NCBI GenBank assembly: GCA_902478785.1
Contig: CABSMJ010000007.1
Location: forward strand, 52,340 to 116,339
Reading direction: 5' to 3'
DNA: 64,000 nucleotides
Origin: an uncultured Oscillospiraceae bacterium
GTDB lineage: Bacteria > Bacillota > Clostridia > Oscillospirales > Oscillospiraceae
This document shows, piece after piece, positions 15,514-24,332 of this stretch. The notes under the pieces are model-generated. The model did not search any database and had not been told where the DNA came from. It was given only the letters and a program-made list of their open reading frames with translations. The position numbers and the translations under genes were made by a program. Positions within the stretch are counted from its first letter, which is position 1. Each line of letters begins with the position of its first letter.

Positions 15514-16905
15514 ATGACCGACAAGAAGATTCCCCATCGCCTGTATTTGACCGAGGAGCAGATGCCCAAGCAGTGGTTCAACCTCCGCTCCGCCATGCCT
15601 GAGCAGCCGGACCCGCTGCTTGCTCCTGATACGCTGCGGCCGCTGGAGGAGAAGGACCTGTATCCCATCTTCTGCCAGGAGCTGGCCCACCAGGAGCTGG
15701 ACGGCGCCACGGCCTATGTGGATATCCCCGAACCGGTGCAGGAGGTCTACCGGATGTACCGGCCTTCGCCTCTCATCCGGGCTTACAGCCTGGAGCGGGC
15801 CCTGGGGACCCCGGCCAAGATCTACTATAAGTTCGAGGGGAACAACACCTCCGGCTCCCATAAGCTCAACTCCGCCGTGGCCCAGGCCTATTACGCCAAG
15901 AAGCAGGGCCTGACCGGCGTCACCACGGAGACCGGTGCCGGCCAGTGGGGCACGGCCCTCAGCGAGGCCTGCAGCTACTTCGGCCTGACCTGCGATGTGT
16001 TCATGGTCAAGTGCTCCTACGAGCAAAAGCCCTTCCGCAAGGCGGTCATGCACGTCTTTGACGGACGTGTCACCGCCTCTCCCTCCCAGACCACGGAGGT
16101 GGGCCGGAAGATCCTGGCCCAGAACCCCAACACCACCGGCTCCCTGGGCTGTGCCATCTCGGAGGCGGTGGAGGCCGCGGTGACCAGCGGTGGGACCAAG
16201 CGGTATGTGCTGGGCTCTGTGCTCAACCAGGTGCTGCTGCACCAGTCCGTCATCGGACTGGAGTCCAAGCTGGCCATGGAGCAGCTGGGGGAGTACCCGG
16301 ATGTGGTGGTGGGCTGCGCCGGCGGCGGGTCCAACCTGGGCGGCCTCATCGCCCCCTTTATGGCCGATAAGCTCCAGGGCAGGAAAAACCCCCGCATCGT
16401 GGCGGTGGAGCCGGCCTCCTGCCCCTCCCTGACCCGGGGCAAATACGCCTATGACTTCTGCGACACGGGCAGGGTCACGCCCCTGGCCCGGATGTACACC
16501 TTGGGCAGCAACTTCATCCCTGCGGCCAACCACGCCGGCGGCCTGCGCTACCACGGCATGAGCCCTATCCTCTCAAAGCTCTACCACGAGGGGTATATGG
16601 AGGCGGTGGCCTATGAGCAGTCCAAGGTCTTTGAGGCGGCGGTGTTCTTCGCCAAGCAGGAGACCATTCTCCCCGCCCCGGAGTCGGCTCACGCCATCCG
16701 CGGCGCCATCGACGAGGCCCTCAAGTGCAAGGAGAGCGGCGAGGAAAAGACCATCCTCTTCGGCCTCACCGGCACGGGCTATTTCGATATGACCGCCTAT
16801 GAGGCCTTCCTGGCGGGCACCATGACCGACTATGTGCCCACGGACGAGGAGCTGCAAAAGGGATTTGACTCCCTGCCCGACATTCCCCAGAACCAAGGCC
16901 TCTAA
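15514..16905 (+). CDS. trpB: TrpB2-type tryptophan synthase beta chain
   Basis: A PLP enzyme of 463 residues that joins indole and serine to tryptophan. The length and the sequence RPSPLIRAYSLERALGTPA, EGNNTSGSHKLNSA (PLP lysine about 117), GAGQWGTALSEA and GCAGGGSNLGGL mark the TrpB2 subgroup, not TrpB1. The start is the ATG at 15514 with AAAAGGAGA upstream. No trpA or other trp gene is adjacent, so it may act as a stand-alone indole salvage enzyme or with a distant TrpA. Expression is governed by the Trp T-box directly upstream. Confidence 0.94.
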   Translation: MTDKKIPHRLYLTEEQMPKQWFNLRSAMPEQPDPLLAPDTLRPLEEKDLYPIFCQELAHQELDGATAYVDIPEPVQEVYRMYRPSPLIRAYSLERALGTPAKIYYKFEGNNTSGSHKLNSAVAQAYYAKKQGLTGVTTETGAGQWGTALSEACSYFGLTCDVFMVKCSYEQKPFRKAVMHVFDGRVTASPSQTTEVGRKILAQNPNTTGSLGCAISEAVEAAVTSGGTKRYVLGSVLNQVLLHQSVIGLESKLAMEQLGEYPDVVVGCAGGGSNLGGLIAPFMADKLQGRKNPRIVAVEPASCPSLTRGKYAYDFCDTGRVTPLARMYTLGSNFIPAANHAGGLRYHGMSPILSKLYHEGYMEAVAYEQSKVFEAAVFFAKQETILPAPESAHAIRGAIDEALKCKESGEEKTILFGLTGTGYFDMTAYEAFLAGTMTDYVPTDEELQKGFDSLPDIPQNQGL

Positions 16906-16918
16906 GAGAGCGATACGC

Positions 16919-16957
16919 CGGGAGGGCGGAGCTTTAGCTCCGCCCTCCCGTTATTTT
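16919..16957 (+). terminator. Terminator after trpB
   Basis: Perfect 14-bp GC-rich stem (16919-16932 and 16937-16950), TTTA loop, then a T-rich run. Confidence 0.95.
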
Positions 16958-17018
16958 TTGCGAAAAAGCCCCGGTCGCATTGAGCGACCGGGGGCAGATG
17001 GAAAGCGGGATACAGCGC

Positions 17019-17495
17019 TTACCGGCTCAGCTCCAGCTGGATGGCACCGGCTTTGGCCATGGTATTGTCCTGGGAGGGAGTGGTGGCTTCGCTGCGCTTG
17101 ACCACAGCGGCCAGCTCCTCCACCGCGGCGGCGGCCATTTCGTCCACCATGTGCTGTTCTTCGGTGGCTACTTCCAGCGGGCGGCTGTGCTTCATCTCAA
17201 AGTGGAGCATCACGGCCATCATCGCCCGCAGAATGATGATGGCACCCAGCAAAATCAGCTCAGAGATATCGCTGACAATGACAGTCTTGAGCAGCTCGGC
17301 GGCCATCTTGAAACTCAAGCTGGTGGCCAGGCCGTTGGCCAGCTGAAACTTGGCATTGCTGGGGGTCCGGCGAATCAGGCTCTTCATATAATTATAGAAG
17401 GCTGAAATAACCGTGATCACCACAATAAAAATGCCAATAAGTTCGCAGGCGGCACTGATGGAAGGGACGATGGTTTCGATAAAATGATGTAGCAT
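17019..17495 (-). CDS. DUF1622-family membrane protein with extended tail
   Basis: A 158-residue protein with three hydrophobic segments: about residues 15-35, a middle segment around LATSLSFKMAAELLKTVIV, and one at LILLGAIIILRAMMAVML. The pattern NGLATSLSFKMAAELLKTVI with the following IIILRAMMAVML fits DUF1622. The C-terminal 50 residues are soluble, Ala/Glu-rich and longer than in the core family. Function is unknown. It is monocistronic on the minus strand, with AGGAGGTTCCT before its ATG. Confidence 0.75.
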   Translation of the reverse strand: MLHHFIETIVPSISAACELIGIFIVVITVISAFYNYMKSLIRRTPSNAKFQLANGLATSLSFKMAAELLKTVIVSDISELILLGAIIILRAMMAVMLHFEMKHSRPLEVATEEQHMVDEMAAAAVEELAAVVKRSEATTPSQDNTMAKAGAIQLELSR

Positions 17496-17970
17496 AGGAA
17501 CCTCCTTGGTCGTGTCAGGCGCAGGGGGTGTATTCGGCGAAAATTTTTACGCCTTCTTAACTCTTATGATACCGGAAAGAGGAAAAGAAGTAAAGAAAAA
17601 ATTTTCGGTATTAGAAAAAAAGATGGGAAAAGTTTCTTCAAAATAAACATTTATCCAATGAATGTGTCGTGCAAAGAAATTCAACTTGCTGAGAGATGAA
17701 AGTGGAGACGAAGAGAGGGCAAATGGGAGGAGATCAGTGGGAGCGGAAGGGCACTGCCCGGTGGGAAAAGCGAGAAAACCGGTGGGAGATCCGGCGGCAG
17801 TTCTGGCCGGCAGCGGCGGAATTTGTCCAAGGAGACAGGAGACGATGAAACGGGAAAAGCGAAGGGGGCAGCAGGAAAAGTGACGGCAGATAGGGCTGGC
17901 AGCACCAAATTTTTGATAAAAATGACGGAACAGGGGAGAGGAGCGGAGAAGGGTCTATGGAAAATGCCCG
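17496..17970. other. Gene-free spacer
   Basis: Purine-rich sequence (mostly G and A on the plus strand between 17690 and 17890) with no convincing coding frame, RNA fold or repeat that I can name. The left 100 bases should hold the minus-strand promoter of the DUF1622 gene. Confidence 0.5.
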
Positions 17971-18009
17971 TTGACTTTTACCTGGCAAAGGTTGTAAATT
18001 TGATACAAT
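17971..18009 (+). promoter_or_regulatory. Promoter region of ilvE
   Basis: TTGACT (17971-17976) can be matched with TAAATT (17995-18000, 18-base spacer). Alternatively an extended -10 TGATACAAT (18001-18009) stands on its own. Either start point places the structured leader at the 5' end of the transcript. Confidence 0.55.
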
Positions 18010-18019
18010 CACCCTTTTA

Positions 18020-18174
18020 CAGGGAGAAGAAAAAGTAGCTTTCCCCCAAAGGGAGACCGGTCAGGAGTCTGACAGCGGGAAACCGCTGCGAACAGCATGG
18101 GAAACCGGGACTGTACGCCGCGGCTTTGCCAGCTCCGCCTTGGACCGGAGTGTGGGAAAGCCGCGTTTTGTTTT
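18020..18174 (+). ncRNA. Structured leader with terminator upstream of ilvE, class unknown
   Basis: After a C-run/G-run helix (around 18041-18055) come the hairpins GTCAG-GAGT-CTGAC (18060-18073), AGCGG-GAAA-CCGCT (18074-18087, GNRA loop) and ACAG...CTGT (18092-18114, enclosing GGGAAACC). They are followed by a long hairpin (arms 18119-18127 and 18157-18165, with an inner CTCCG/CGGAG helix) ending in TTTTGTTTT. This looks like an aptamer-plus-terminator arrangement. No T-box sequence and no branched-chain-rich leader peptide is present, and I cannot match it to a riboswitch class I know. Confidence 0.6.
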
Positions 18175-18227
18175 CTGCGTTCTGGGGAGAGGAAATGTAT
18201 GAATATTCAAAAATGGGAGGTATACGC

Positions 18228-19295
18228 ATGAATATCCGCTTTGAAAAGGCCGCTGCGCTCAAGCCCAAGCCCGACGTCAGCAAGGTAAAGTTCGGCAGTG
18301 TTTACAGCGACTACATGTTTATGATGGATTGGACCGTGGACGACGGTTGGCAGGATCCCCGCATTGTCCCCTTCGAGGACCTGAACCTGAGCCCCGCCGC
18401 GCTGGTGTTCCACTATGCTCTGGAGGTCTTTGAGGGTCTGAAGGCCTACCGGACCCCCGAGGGCAAGATCCAGATGTTCCGGGTGGACGAGAACGGCAAG
18501 CGCATGGCCAACTCCGCTGTGCGTATGTCTCTGCCTCCTGTGCCCGTGGAGACGTTTGTGGAGGCCGTGGAGGCCCTGGTCTCCGTGGAGCGGGATTGGG
18601 TCCCCAATCAGCCCGGTACCTCCCTGTATGTCCGTCCCGTTCTGATGGCGGTCAACCCTGATCTGGCCCTCCATGGCCCGGCCCACTGCCTGTTCTTCAT
18701 CATCTGTTCCCCTGTGGGCAGCTACTATGCCGGCGGCCTCCAGTGCAACGCCATCCGCGTGGAGGAGCAGGATGTCCGCGCCGTCCGGGGCGGCACCGGC
18801 TTTGCCAAGTGCGGCGGCAACTACGCCTGCGCCCAGCGGGCTGCCAACCAGGCGGTGGCCGACGGTTACAGTGACGTGCTGTGGCTGGACGGTGTGGAGC
18901 GCCGCTTTGTGGAGGAAGTGGGCGGCATGAACATCATGTTCAAGAAGGGCAACACCGTCATGACGCCTCAGATCGCCACCGGTTCTGTCCTCCCCGGCAT
19001 CACCCGCAAGTCCATCATCGATCTGCTCAAGGAGCAGGGCTATACCGTCGAGGAGAAGAAGATCGACATCGACGAGGTGGCCAAGGGATTGGAAGATGGC
19101 ACCATCGACGAGATCTGGGGCTGCGGCACCGCTGCTGTCATCTCTCCCGTGGGCAAGCTGTGCATCCACGGCAAGGACTATGTCATCAACAACTTCGAGA
19201 CCGGTCCTCTGGCACGGAAGCTGTATGACACCCTCACCGGCATCCAGTGGGGTACCGTGAAAGACACCCACGGCTGGATCTTCCCCATCCAGTAA
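18228..19295 (+). CDS. ilvE: Branched-chain amino acid aminotransferase
   Basis: A class IV PLP aminotransferase of 355 residues that interconverts Val/Leu/Ile and their 2-oxoacids with glutamate. The family segments VFHYALEVFEGLKAYR, SLYVRPVL, the PLP lysine in GGTGFAKCGGNYA (about residue 194), DVLWLDGVERRFVEEVGGMN and GSVLPGITRKSI are all present. GGGAGGT precedes the chosen ATG. The 2-oxoacids it handles are substrates of the VorB-type enzyme 6 kb upstream. Control probably runs through the terminator-containing leader. Confidence 0.96.
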   Translation: MNIRFEKAAALKPKPDVSKVKFGSVYSDYMFMMDWTVDDGWQDPRIVPFEDLNLSPAALVFHYALEVFEGLKAYRTPEGKIQMFRVDENGKRMANSAVRMSLPPVPVETFVEAVEALVSVERDWVPNQPGTSLYVRPVLMAVNPDLALHGPAHCLFFIICSPVGSYYAGGLQCNAIRVEEQDVRAVRGGTGFAKCGGNYACAQRAANQAVADGYSDVLWLDGVERRFVEEVGGMNIMFKKGNTVMTPQIATGSVLPGITRKSIIDLLKEQGYTVEEKKIDIDEVAKGLEDGTIDEIWGCGTAAVISPVGKLCIHGKDYVINNFETGPLARKLYDTLTGIQWGTVKDTHGWIFPIQ

Positions 19296-19314
19296 ATTTC
19301 ATCTCAAAATAAAG

Positions 19315-19348
19315 AGAGGCGGACCGCTCAGCGGTCCGCCTCTTTTTC
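19315..19348. terminator. Bidirectional terminator between ilvE and pyk
   Basis: A 13-bp stem (19315-19327 and 19331-19343) with TTTTTC after it on the plus strand and a T-rich stretch on the minus strand. It serves the two convergent genes. Confidence 0.85.
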
Positions 19349-19378
19349 ATGTTTTGCTGCGCTGGAGGGAGACACTCC

Positions 19379-21121
19379 TCACTGGGCCAACCGGCGAACG
19401 GTGCCCCGGGCGCAGTCCACCGCCACCTTGATCCCGTCGGGCAGCACCCGGGTGGCATAGGCGGCGCCGGTGATCACCGGCTTATCCAGGGTCAGACCCA
19501 CGGTGGCGGCGTGGCTGTTGGCGCCGGACTCCTCGGCAATGATGGCCGCGGACTGGCGCATGGCGTCCAGCATGTCGTTGGTGGTGAAGGGGACCACCAG
19601 CACGTCGCCGGGATGGAACTTCTGCCGCACCTCGTCCGGCGTGCGGCAGACGCACAGAGGTCCGGTGACCGTGCGAGTGCCCACGCCCACGCCGGTGAGC
19701 AGGGAATCGCCCACCAGATGGACCTTGATCATGTTGGTGGTGCCGGGCACGCCCACAGGCAGTCCGGCGGTCAGCACCACCACGTCGCCGGCCTTGATGA
19801 GCCCGGCCTTCTGAGCCACCTCGGTGGCCATGGAGATCAGCTCATCGGTGTTTCGGGCGTAGGGCATCTGCAGCGGTGTGATGCCCCAGCTCAGGGCCAG
19901 CTGGCGCCGGACGGTCTCCTCCACCACGCAGGCGATGATGGGGGTGCCGGGGTGGAACTGGCTGACCAGCCGGGCAGTGGTGCCGCTGTGGCTGACGGTG
20001 AGGATAGCGTCGGCGCCGATGTCCATGGCGGTGGTGCAGGCGGCGTGGGCCGTGGCAGCGGCGATGCTCAGGTGCTTCTCCGCGGCGGCTGCCCGCATCC
20101 GCTTGCCGTAGTTGATGTCCGCCTCAGTGCGGCGGGCGATGGCGTCCATGGTGGCCACGGCCTCGGCGGGGTAGCGGCCGGCGGCCGTCTCACCGGAGAG
20201 CATGATGGCAGAGGTGCCGTCGTAGATGGCGTTGGCCACGTCGGTGATCTCCGCCCGGGTGGGGCGGGGATTTTCAATCATGCTCTCCAGCATCTGGGTG
20301 GCAGTGATGACCGGCTTGCCGCAGGCCACGCACTGCTCAATGATCTGCTTTTGGAGAATGGGGATCTCGGTGAAGTCGATCTCCACACCCATGTCGCCCC
20401 GGGCCACCATGATGCCGTCGGACACGGAGAGGATCTCCGAGAGGTTGGACACACCCTCCTGATTTTCGATCTTGGCGATGATGCGGATGGAGGAGTTTTT
20501 CTCCTCCAGAATGCTGCGCAGGTCCAGCACGTCCCGGGCGCTGCGGACAAAGCTGGCGGCGATAAAGTCGAAGCCCTCCTGGATACCGAAGAGGATGTCC
20601 TCCCGGTCCTGAGCGCTGACATAGGGCATGGACAGGTGCTGACCCGGCAGGTTGACACCCTTGCGGTCCTTGATGCGGCCGCCGTTTTCCACTCGGCACA
20701 CCACATCGGGACCCTCTACCCGCAGCACCGTCAGGCGGATGAGGCCGTCATCCAGCAAAATGGTTCCGCCGGGCACCACGTCCCCGGGCAGGTCCCGGTA
20801 GGTGACGGAGCAGCCGTCCACGCCGCCCTGGCGGTCGTTGGTGGTAAGGGTAAACTCCTGGCCCTCCGTGAGCACTGCCGCGCCGCCTTCAAAGGTGCGC
20901 AGACGGATCTCCGGTCCCTTGGTGTCCAGCAGCGTGGCCACCGGCAGGTCCATCTCCTCCCGCAGGGCCTTAAGGGTGTCCAGTCGTTTTTTATGCTCTT
21001 CATGGGTGCCGTGGGAGAAGTTGAATCGGGCCACATTCATGCCCGAAAGAAGCATATTCCGCAGGACCTCCGCGGTATCGGTGGAGGGCCCCAGAGTGCA
21101 GACGATTTTTGTCTTACGCAT
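19379..21121 (-). CDS. pyk: Pyruvate kinase with extra C-terminal domain
   Basis: A 580-residue glycolytic enzyme making pyruvate and ATP from PEP and ADP. MRKTKIVCTLGPST, NVARFNFSHG, LLDTKGPEIR, the active-site IIAKIENQEGV, MVARGDMGVE and ITATQMLESM are present. Residues beyond about 475 form the PEP-utiliser-like domain found in Bacillus-type pyruvate kinases (GDVLVVPFTTNDM, ESGANSHAATVG); its histidine is not known to be phosphorylated in such enzymes. It is transcribed alone, with GGAGGTAA before the ATG. Confidence 0.97.
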   Translation of the reverse strand: MRKTKIVCTLGPSTDTAEVLRNMLLSGMNVARFNFSHGTHEEHKKRLDTLKALREEMDLPVATLLDTKGPEIRLRTFEGGAAVLTEGQEFTLTTNDRQGGVDGCSVTYRDLPGDVVPGGTILLDDGLIRLTVLRVEGPDVVCRVENGGRIKDRKGVNLPGQHLSMPYVSAQDREDILFGIQEGFDFIAASFVRSARDVLDLRSILEEKNSSIRIIAKIENQEGVSNLSEILSVSDGIMVARGDMGVEIDFTEIPILQKQIIEQCVACGKPVITATQMLESMIENPRPTRAEITDVANAIYDGTSAIMLSGETAAGRYPAEAVATMDAIARRTEADINYGKRMRAAAAEKHLSIAAATAHAACTTAMDIGADAILTVSHSGTTARLVSQFHPGTPIIACVVEETVRRQLALSWGITPLQMPYARNTDELISMATEVAQKAGLIKAGDVVVLTAGLPVGVPGTTNMIKVHLVGDSLLTGVGVGTRTVTGPLCVCRTPDEVRQKFHPGDVLVVPFTTNDMLDAMRQSAAIIAEESGANSHAATVGLTLDKPVITGAAYATRVLPDGIKVAVDCARGTVRRLAQ

Positions 21122-21189
21122 GCGCAGTTTACCTCCGCGTTTTTTATGATTTGATTTTGTAAGGATGCCGGAGGATCCGGCACGCTTTC

Positions 21190-21218
21190 ATGATACTCCA
21201 CTTCTGCCGCCGCGGCAA
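21190..21218 (-). promoter_or_regulatory. Promoter of pyk
   Basis: Minus-strand TTGCCG (21218-21213) and TATCAT (21195-21190) with a 17-base spacer. A short hairpin (GCCGGA...TCCGGC, about 21166-21181) lies in the leader. Confidence 0.5.
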
Positions 21219-21264
21219 GTAAAACCCGCCTGGGGGTGGATTTTGGTGAAAACCCCACAAGAAG

Positions 21265-21293
21265 CGCCGGGCCGGTTCTGCTCCGGCCCGGCG
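21265..21293 (-). terminator. Hairpin after the YhcH-type gene
   Basis: An 11-bp GC stem (21265-21275 and 21283-21293) just downstream of the minus-strand gene. The following T-tract is poor, so termination is likely but not certain. Confidence 0.55.
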
Positions 21294-21320
21294 GGGAAAT
21301 GGACAATTCGACGAAGCTCC

Positions 21321-21773
21321 TCAGTCCAGACGGACCTTGATGACCGCCTTGCGGGCGGGAGCGGGGGAGTCCGGGGCAATGCCAGGGGCATGGGCGTCCT
21401 GGGGGAAGAAGATCTGAAATTTTCCCTGTCCCAGGGGGAGATAGTGGAGCGGTCCGCCCCGGTGGAGCCAGATGTCGCCCTCGGGATTGGCGGAGACCTC
21501 CTCGGCCATGGAGGACAAAGGCGCCACGCCCACCAGCTCCTGACCCTCCAGCAGGTACTGGATGTCAATGTAGCGGCGGTGGGACTCAGGGGTGTCATTA
21601 GCGGGCTTGGTCTCGTAGGTCATCAGATTGGCAAAGACCGCGTCGCCGTCGATCTCCTGACGGCCGTCGGGCAGGTCGGCCAGATCCGGCCGGGTGAGAA
21701 ATTCCAGGGCCTTGTCCAAATTGGGATGAAGTCCCAGGTAAGTCTTTGCGTGGTCGATGGTATCATAAATCAT
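21321..21773 (-). CDS. YhcH/YjgK/YiaL (DUF386) family protein
   Basis: A 150-residue cupin-like protein. The segments SHRRYIDIQYLLEGQE, VGVAPL and FQIFFPQDAHAP match the family, including the E/H metal site seen in crystal structures. Members act on sugars, for example as N-acetylneuraminate anomerase or in biofilm dispersal (TabA). The start is the ATG at 21773, where the family homology begins (MIYDTIDHAKTYL), with GGAGGGG eleven bases upstream. It has no sugar-catabolic neighbours, so its substrate is open. Confidence 0.88.
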   Translation of the reverse strand: MIYDTIDHAKTYLGLHPNLDKALEFLTRPDLADLPDGRQEIDGDAVFANLMTYETKPANDTPESHRRYIDIQYLLEGQELVGVAPLSSMAEEVSANPEGDIWLHRGGPLHYLPLGQGKFQIFFPQDAHAPGIAPDSPAPARKAVIKVRLD

Positions 21774-21980
21774 AGTTTGTGTGCCCCCTCCGTGCGTTTT
21801 TTTCATCATACCTGCTTTGCTGTCCCTTGGCAAGAGTGAATCCAGACCAGCCGGAGACTCGGGAGAACGAGAGGTAAGCGGTTTCCAGGTTTCCTGGGAG
21901 GAAATGGACTGTATTTGGACGGAGGCGTCAATGGGACAGGCTGGAGCTGTTTTGTTCTTGTCATATTTTCCGAGAAACAC

Positions 21981-22008
21981 TTGCTTTATTTCCAGGAACA
22001 GCTATGAT
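21981..22008 (+). promoter_or_regulatory. Promoter of the brkB-trkA-trkH unit
   Basis: TTGCTT and TATGAT with a 16-base spacer, about 55 bases before the first start codon. Confidence 0.55.
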
Positions 22009-22063
22009 ATACTATAGCATCGACGCGACATATCCTGGACACACCGGAAAGGGAGGAACGTGG

Positions 22064-22933
22064 ATGTTGGAACCCTTTGCCCGCCCGCTGCCGAAAAATC
22101 GCTTTCTGCGGGGGTGCAGTCTGTTGCTGCGGCGCTATTTCCGCCACGATGTGGCCCGGGACAGCGCCGCTCTGGCCTACTATCTGCTCTTTACCCTGTT
22201 TCCCTTCCTGATTTTCATCAGCTCTCTGCTGGGCCTTTTGGATCTGGACATTGCCGGCATCCTGCAGACCCTGTCAGAGATCATGCCTCGGGAAGTGACG
22301 GATCTCATTGGAGGATATCTCAACTATGTCTCCCAGACCTCCAGCCGCCAGATGCTGTGGTTCGGTCTGGTGTTTTCCATTTATTTCCCCATGCGGGCGG
22401 CCAACTGCCTGATGCGCTCGGTGCGCAAGGCCTACCATCTCACACCGCCTACCAAGCCTCTGGCCCACGTCATCAAGACACTGATCTTCACTGTGATGCT
22501 GATCGTGACCATTATTTTATCTCTGGTGCTGATGACGGTGGGTGACCGGGTGCTGCTGCTCCTTTCGGAGCATATCCGAATTCCGCCTGCCTTTACCAGG
22601 CTGTGGACGTCTCTGCGCTTTCCGGCCCTGGGGCTTGTGATGGCGTTTTTGCTCTGGCTGCTCTATGCCCTGTCTCAGGATCGCCGCCAGCCGCTGAGGA
22701 ACCTGGCCCCGGGCATTGTGGTCTCCCTGGCGGTGTGGATGGTCCTGTCCATGTGCTACTCCTTTTATGTGGAGAACTTTGCCAGCTACTCGGTGATTTA
22801 TTCCTCCATCGGAACGGTCATTGTGCTGCTGATTTGGCTGTATATGAGCGCTACGACCCTGGTGATGGGGGCTGAATTCAATGGAATGCTGATTTCCCTG
22901 CGGGTAGACCGAAAATCGGAGGAATTGGCATAA
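22064..22933 (+). CDS. YihY/BrkB-family membrane protein
   Basis: A 289-residue polytopic protein with six hydrophobic segments. DSAALAYYLLFTLFPFLIFI and the C-terminal YSVIYSSIGTVIVLLIWLYM with GAEFN are the family signatures. Members were once called ribonuclease BN; that assignment has been withdrawn and their role is unclear. The ATG at 22064 follows GGGAGGA. It is followed 28 bases later by trkA, so a link to ion or envelope homeostasis is possible. Confidence 0.9.
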   Translation: MLEPFARPLPKNRFLRGCSLLLRRYFRHDVARDSAALAYYLLFTLFPFLIFISSLLGLLDLDIAGILQTLSEIMPREVTDLIGGYLNYVSQTSSRQMLWFGLVFSIYFPMRAANCLMRSVRKAYHLTPPTKPLAHVIKTLIFTVMLIVTIILSLVLMTVGDRVLLLLSEHIRIPPAFTRLWTSLRFPALGLVMAFLLWLLYALSQDRRQPLRNLAPGIVVSLAVWMVLSMCYSFYVENFASYSVIYSSIGTVIVLLIWLYMSATTLVMGAEFNGMLISLRVDRKSEELA

Positions 22934-22961
22934 GCCGCTAAAGAGAAAGGAACGGAAGCAA

Positions 22962-24320
22962 GTGCGAATCATCATCATCGGAAACGGGAAGATCGGCAAT
23001 ACCCTGGCCCGACAGCTTTCCGGCGAGAATCATGACCTGGTGCTGGTAGACAGCAACCGGGCCACCCTCCAGCGGGCGGAAAAGACATTGGATCTTTTGT
23101 GTGTGGAGGGAAACGGCGCCTCGATCAGCACGCTGATGGAGGCCGGTGCCCGGACGGCAGACCTGGTCATTGCCGTCACCAACTATGACGAGGTGAACAT
23201 CGTCTGCTGCCTGATTGCCAAGAAGCTGGGCGCGGAGCACACCATCGCCCGTATCCGCAACCCGGATTACTTCAAGGACGCCGCGCTGCTCAAGCGGGAG
23301 GTGGGCCTGGATATGGTCATCAACCCGGAGGCCGCCGCCGCCCAGGAGATCGCCCGCATTTTGCGGGTGCCTTCCGCCTTCAGCGTGGAGACCTTTGCCG
23401 CCGGGCGGGTGGACCTGATCGGCTTCACCATCCGGGAAAGCGACGGCCTGGCCGGCCGCAGCCTGCAGCAGGACAGCCGTCTCTCCTCGGGAAATCTGCT
23501 GCTGTGCACGGCTCGCCGGGGCAACCAGATCATCGTTCCCGACGGTACCTTTGTGCCCCAGGTGGGAGACCGGGCCTATGTGGTGGGCAGTCATGAGGCG
23601 CTGGACCACCTGTTCCACCAGATGGGACGGCCTCTGGAGCGGGTGCGCAGCGTATCGGTGGTAGGCGGCAGCCGCATTGCCATCTATCTGGGCTGGGCTC
23701 TGGCCCGGTCGGGCATGAAGCTGCGCATCGTGGAACAGGATCCGGAAAAGTGCGAGCGGCTGTCTGAAAAGCTGCCCAATGCCCTGATTCTCCAGGGCGA
23801 CGGAACGGATCAGGAGTTGCTGGAGGGCGAGGGGATCTACGAGTCCGACGCCTTCGTCTCCCTCACCGGCCGGGATGAGGAGAATCTGCTCATCGCCATG
23901 GGTGCCCAGCGGGGCGGCGTGCAGAAGGTCCTGGCCAAGATGACTCGACTGAACTATACGGATCTGATCCAGGACATGGGGCTGGAGAGCGTCATCAGCC
24001 CCAAGGACATCACCGCCAACAAGATCTCCAGCTATGTTCGGGGCCTGCAAAACTCCCAGGGCAGTGCTGTGGAGGTGCTCTACAAGCTGGCCGACGGAGC
24101 AGTGGAGGCAGTGGAGTTTAACGCCGCTGCCAACCTGAAATTCCTCAACCGTCCGCTGAAGGAGCTGCAGCTCAAGCAGGGACTGCTGGTGGCCGCCGTG
24201 GTGCGGGAGGGCAAGATCATCATTCCCGACGGCGACACCAAGCTGCTGGAGGGAGATCGTGTCATTGTCATTGCCAAGTCGTTGTTCCTCCAGGATCTGA
24301 ACGATATCCTGCAAAGGTGA
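22962..24320 (+). CDS. trkA: Trk-type potassium uptake regulatory subunit
   Basis: A 452-residue cytoplasmic ring-forming protein with two tandem RCK units. The first RCK-N starts MRIIIIGNGKIGNTLARQL with VLVDSN and the second near residue 230 (VSVVGGSRIAIYLGWALAR), each followed by a TrkA_C domain (SLQQDSRL, LKELQLKQG). It binds NAD(H) or ATP and gates TrkH. The start is GTG at 22962 with AAAGGAACGG upstream. trkH follows directly. Confidence 0.95.
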   Translation: MRIIIIGNGKIGNTLARQLSGENHDLVLVDSNRATLQRAEKTLDLLCVEGNGASISTLMEAGARTADLVIAVTNYDEVNIVCCLIAKKLGAEHTIARIRNPDYFKDAALLKREVGLDMVINPEAAAAQEIARILRVPSAFSVETFAAGRVDLIGFTIRESDGLAGRSLQQDSRLSSGNLLLCTARRGNQIIVPDGTFVPQVGDRAYVVGSHEALDHLFHQMGRPLERVRSVSVVGGSRIAIYLGWALARSGMKLRIVEQDPEKCERLSEKLPNALILQGDGTDQELLEGEGIYESDAFVSLTGRDEENLLIAMGAQRGGVQKVLAKMTRLNYTDLIQDMGLESVISPKDITANKISSYVRGLQNSQGSAVEVLYKLADGAVEAVEFNAAANLKFLNRPLKELQLKQGLLVAAVVREGKIIIPDGDTKLLEGDRVIVIAKSLFLQDLNDILQR

Positions 24321-24332
24321 GTGGGCGGAGAG

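Noticed and set aside
15179..15517. Open frames across the trpB leader
   Set aside because: They lie within the T-box RNA; structure and conserved T-box motifs explain the sequence better than coding.
18098..18229. A short frame MGNRDCTPRLCQLRL... in the ilvE leader as a regulatory leader peptide
   Set aside because: It has no ribosome site, is not enriched in Val, Leu or Ile in a run, and passes straight through the terminator hairpin.
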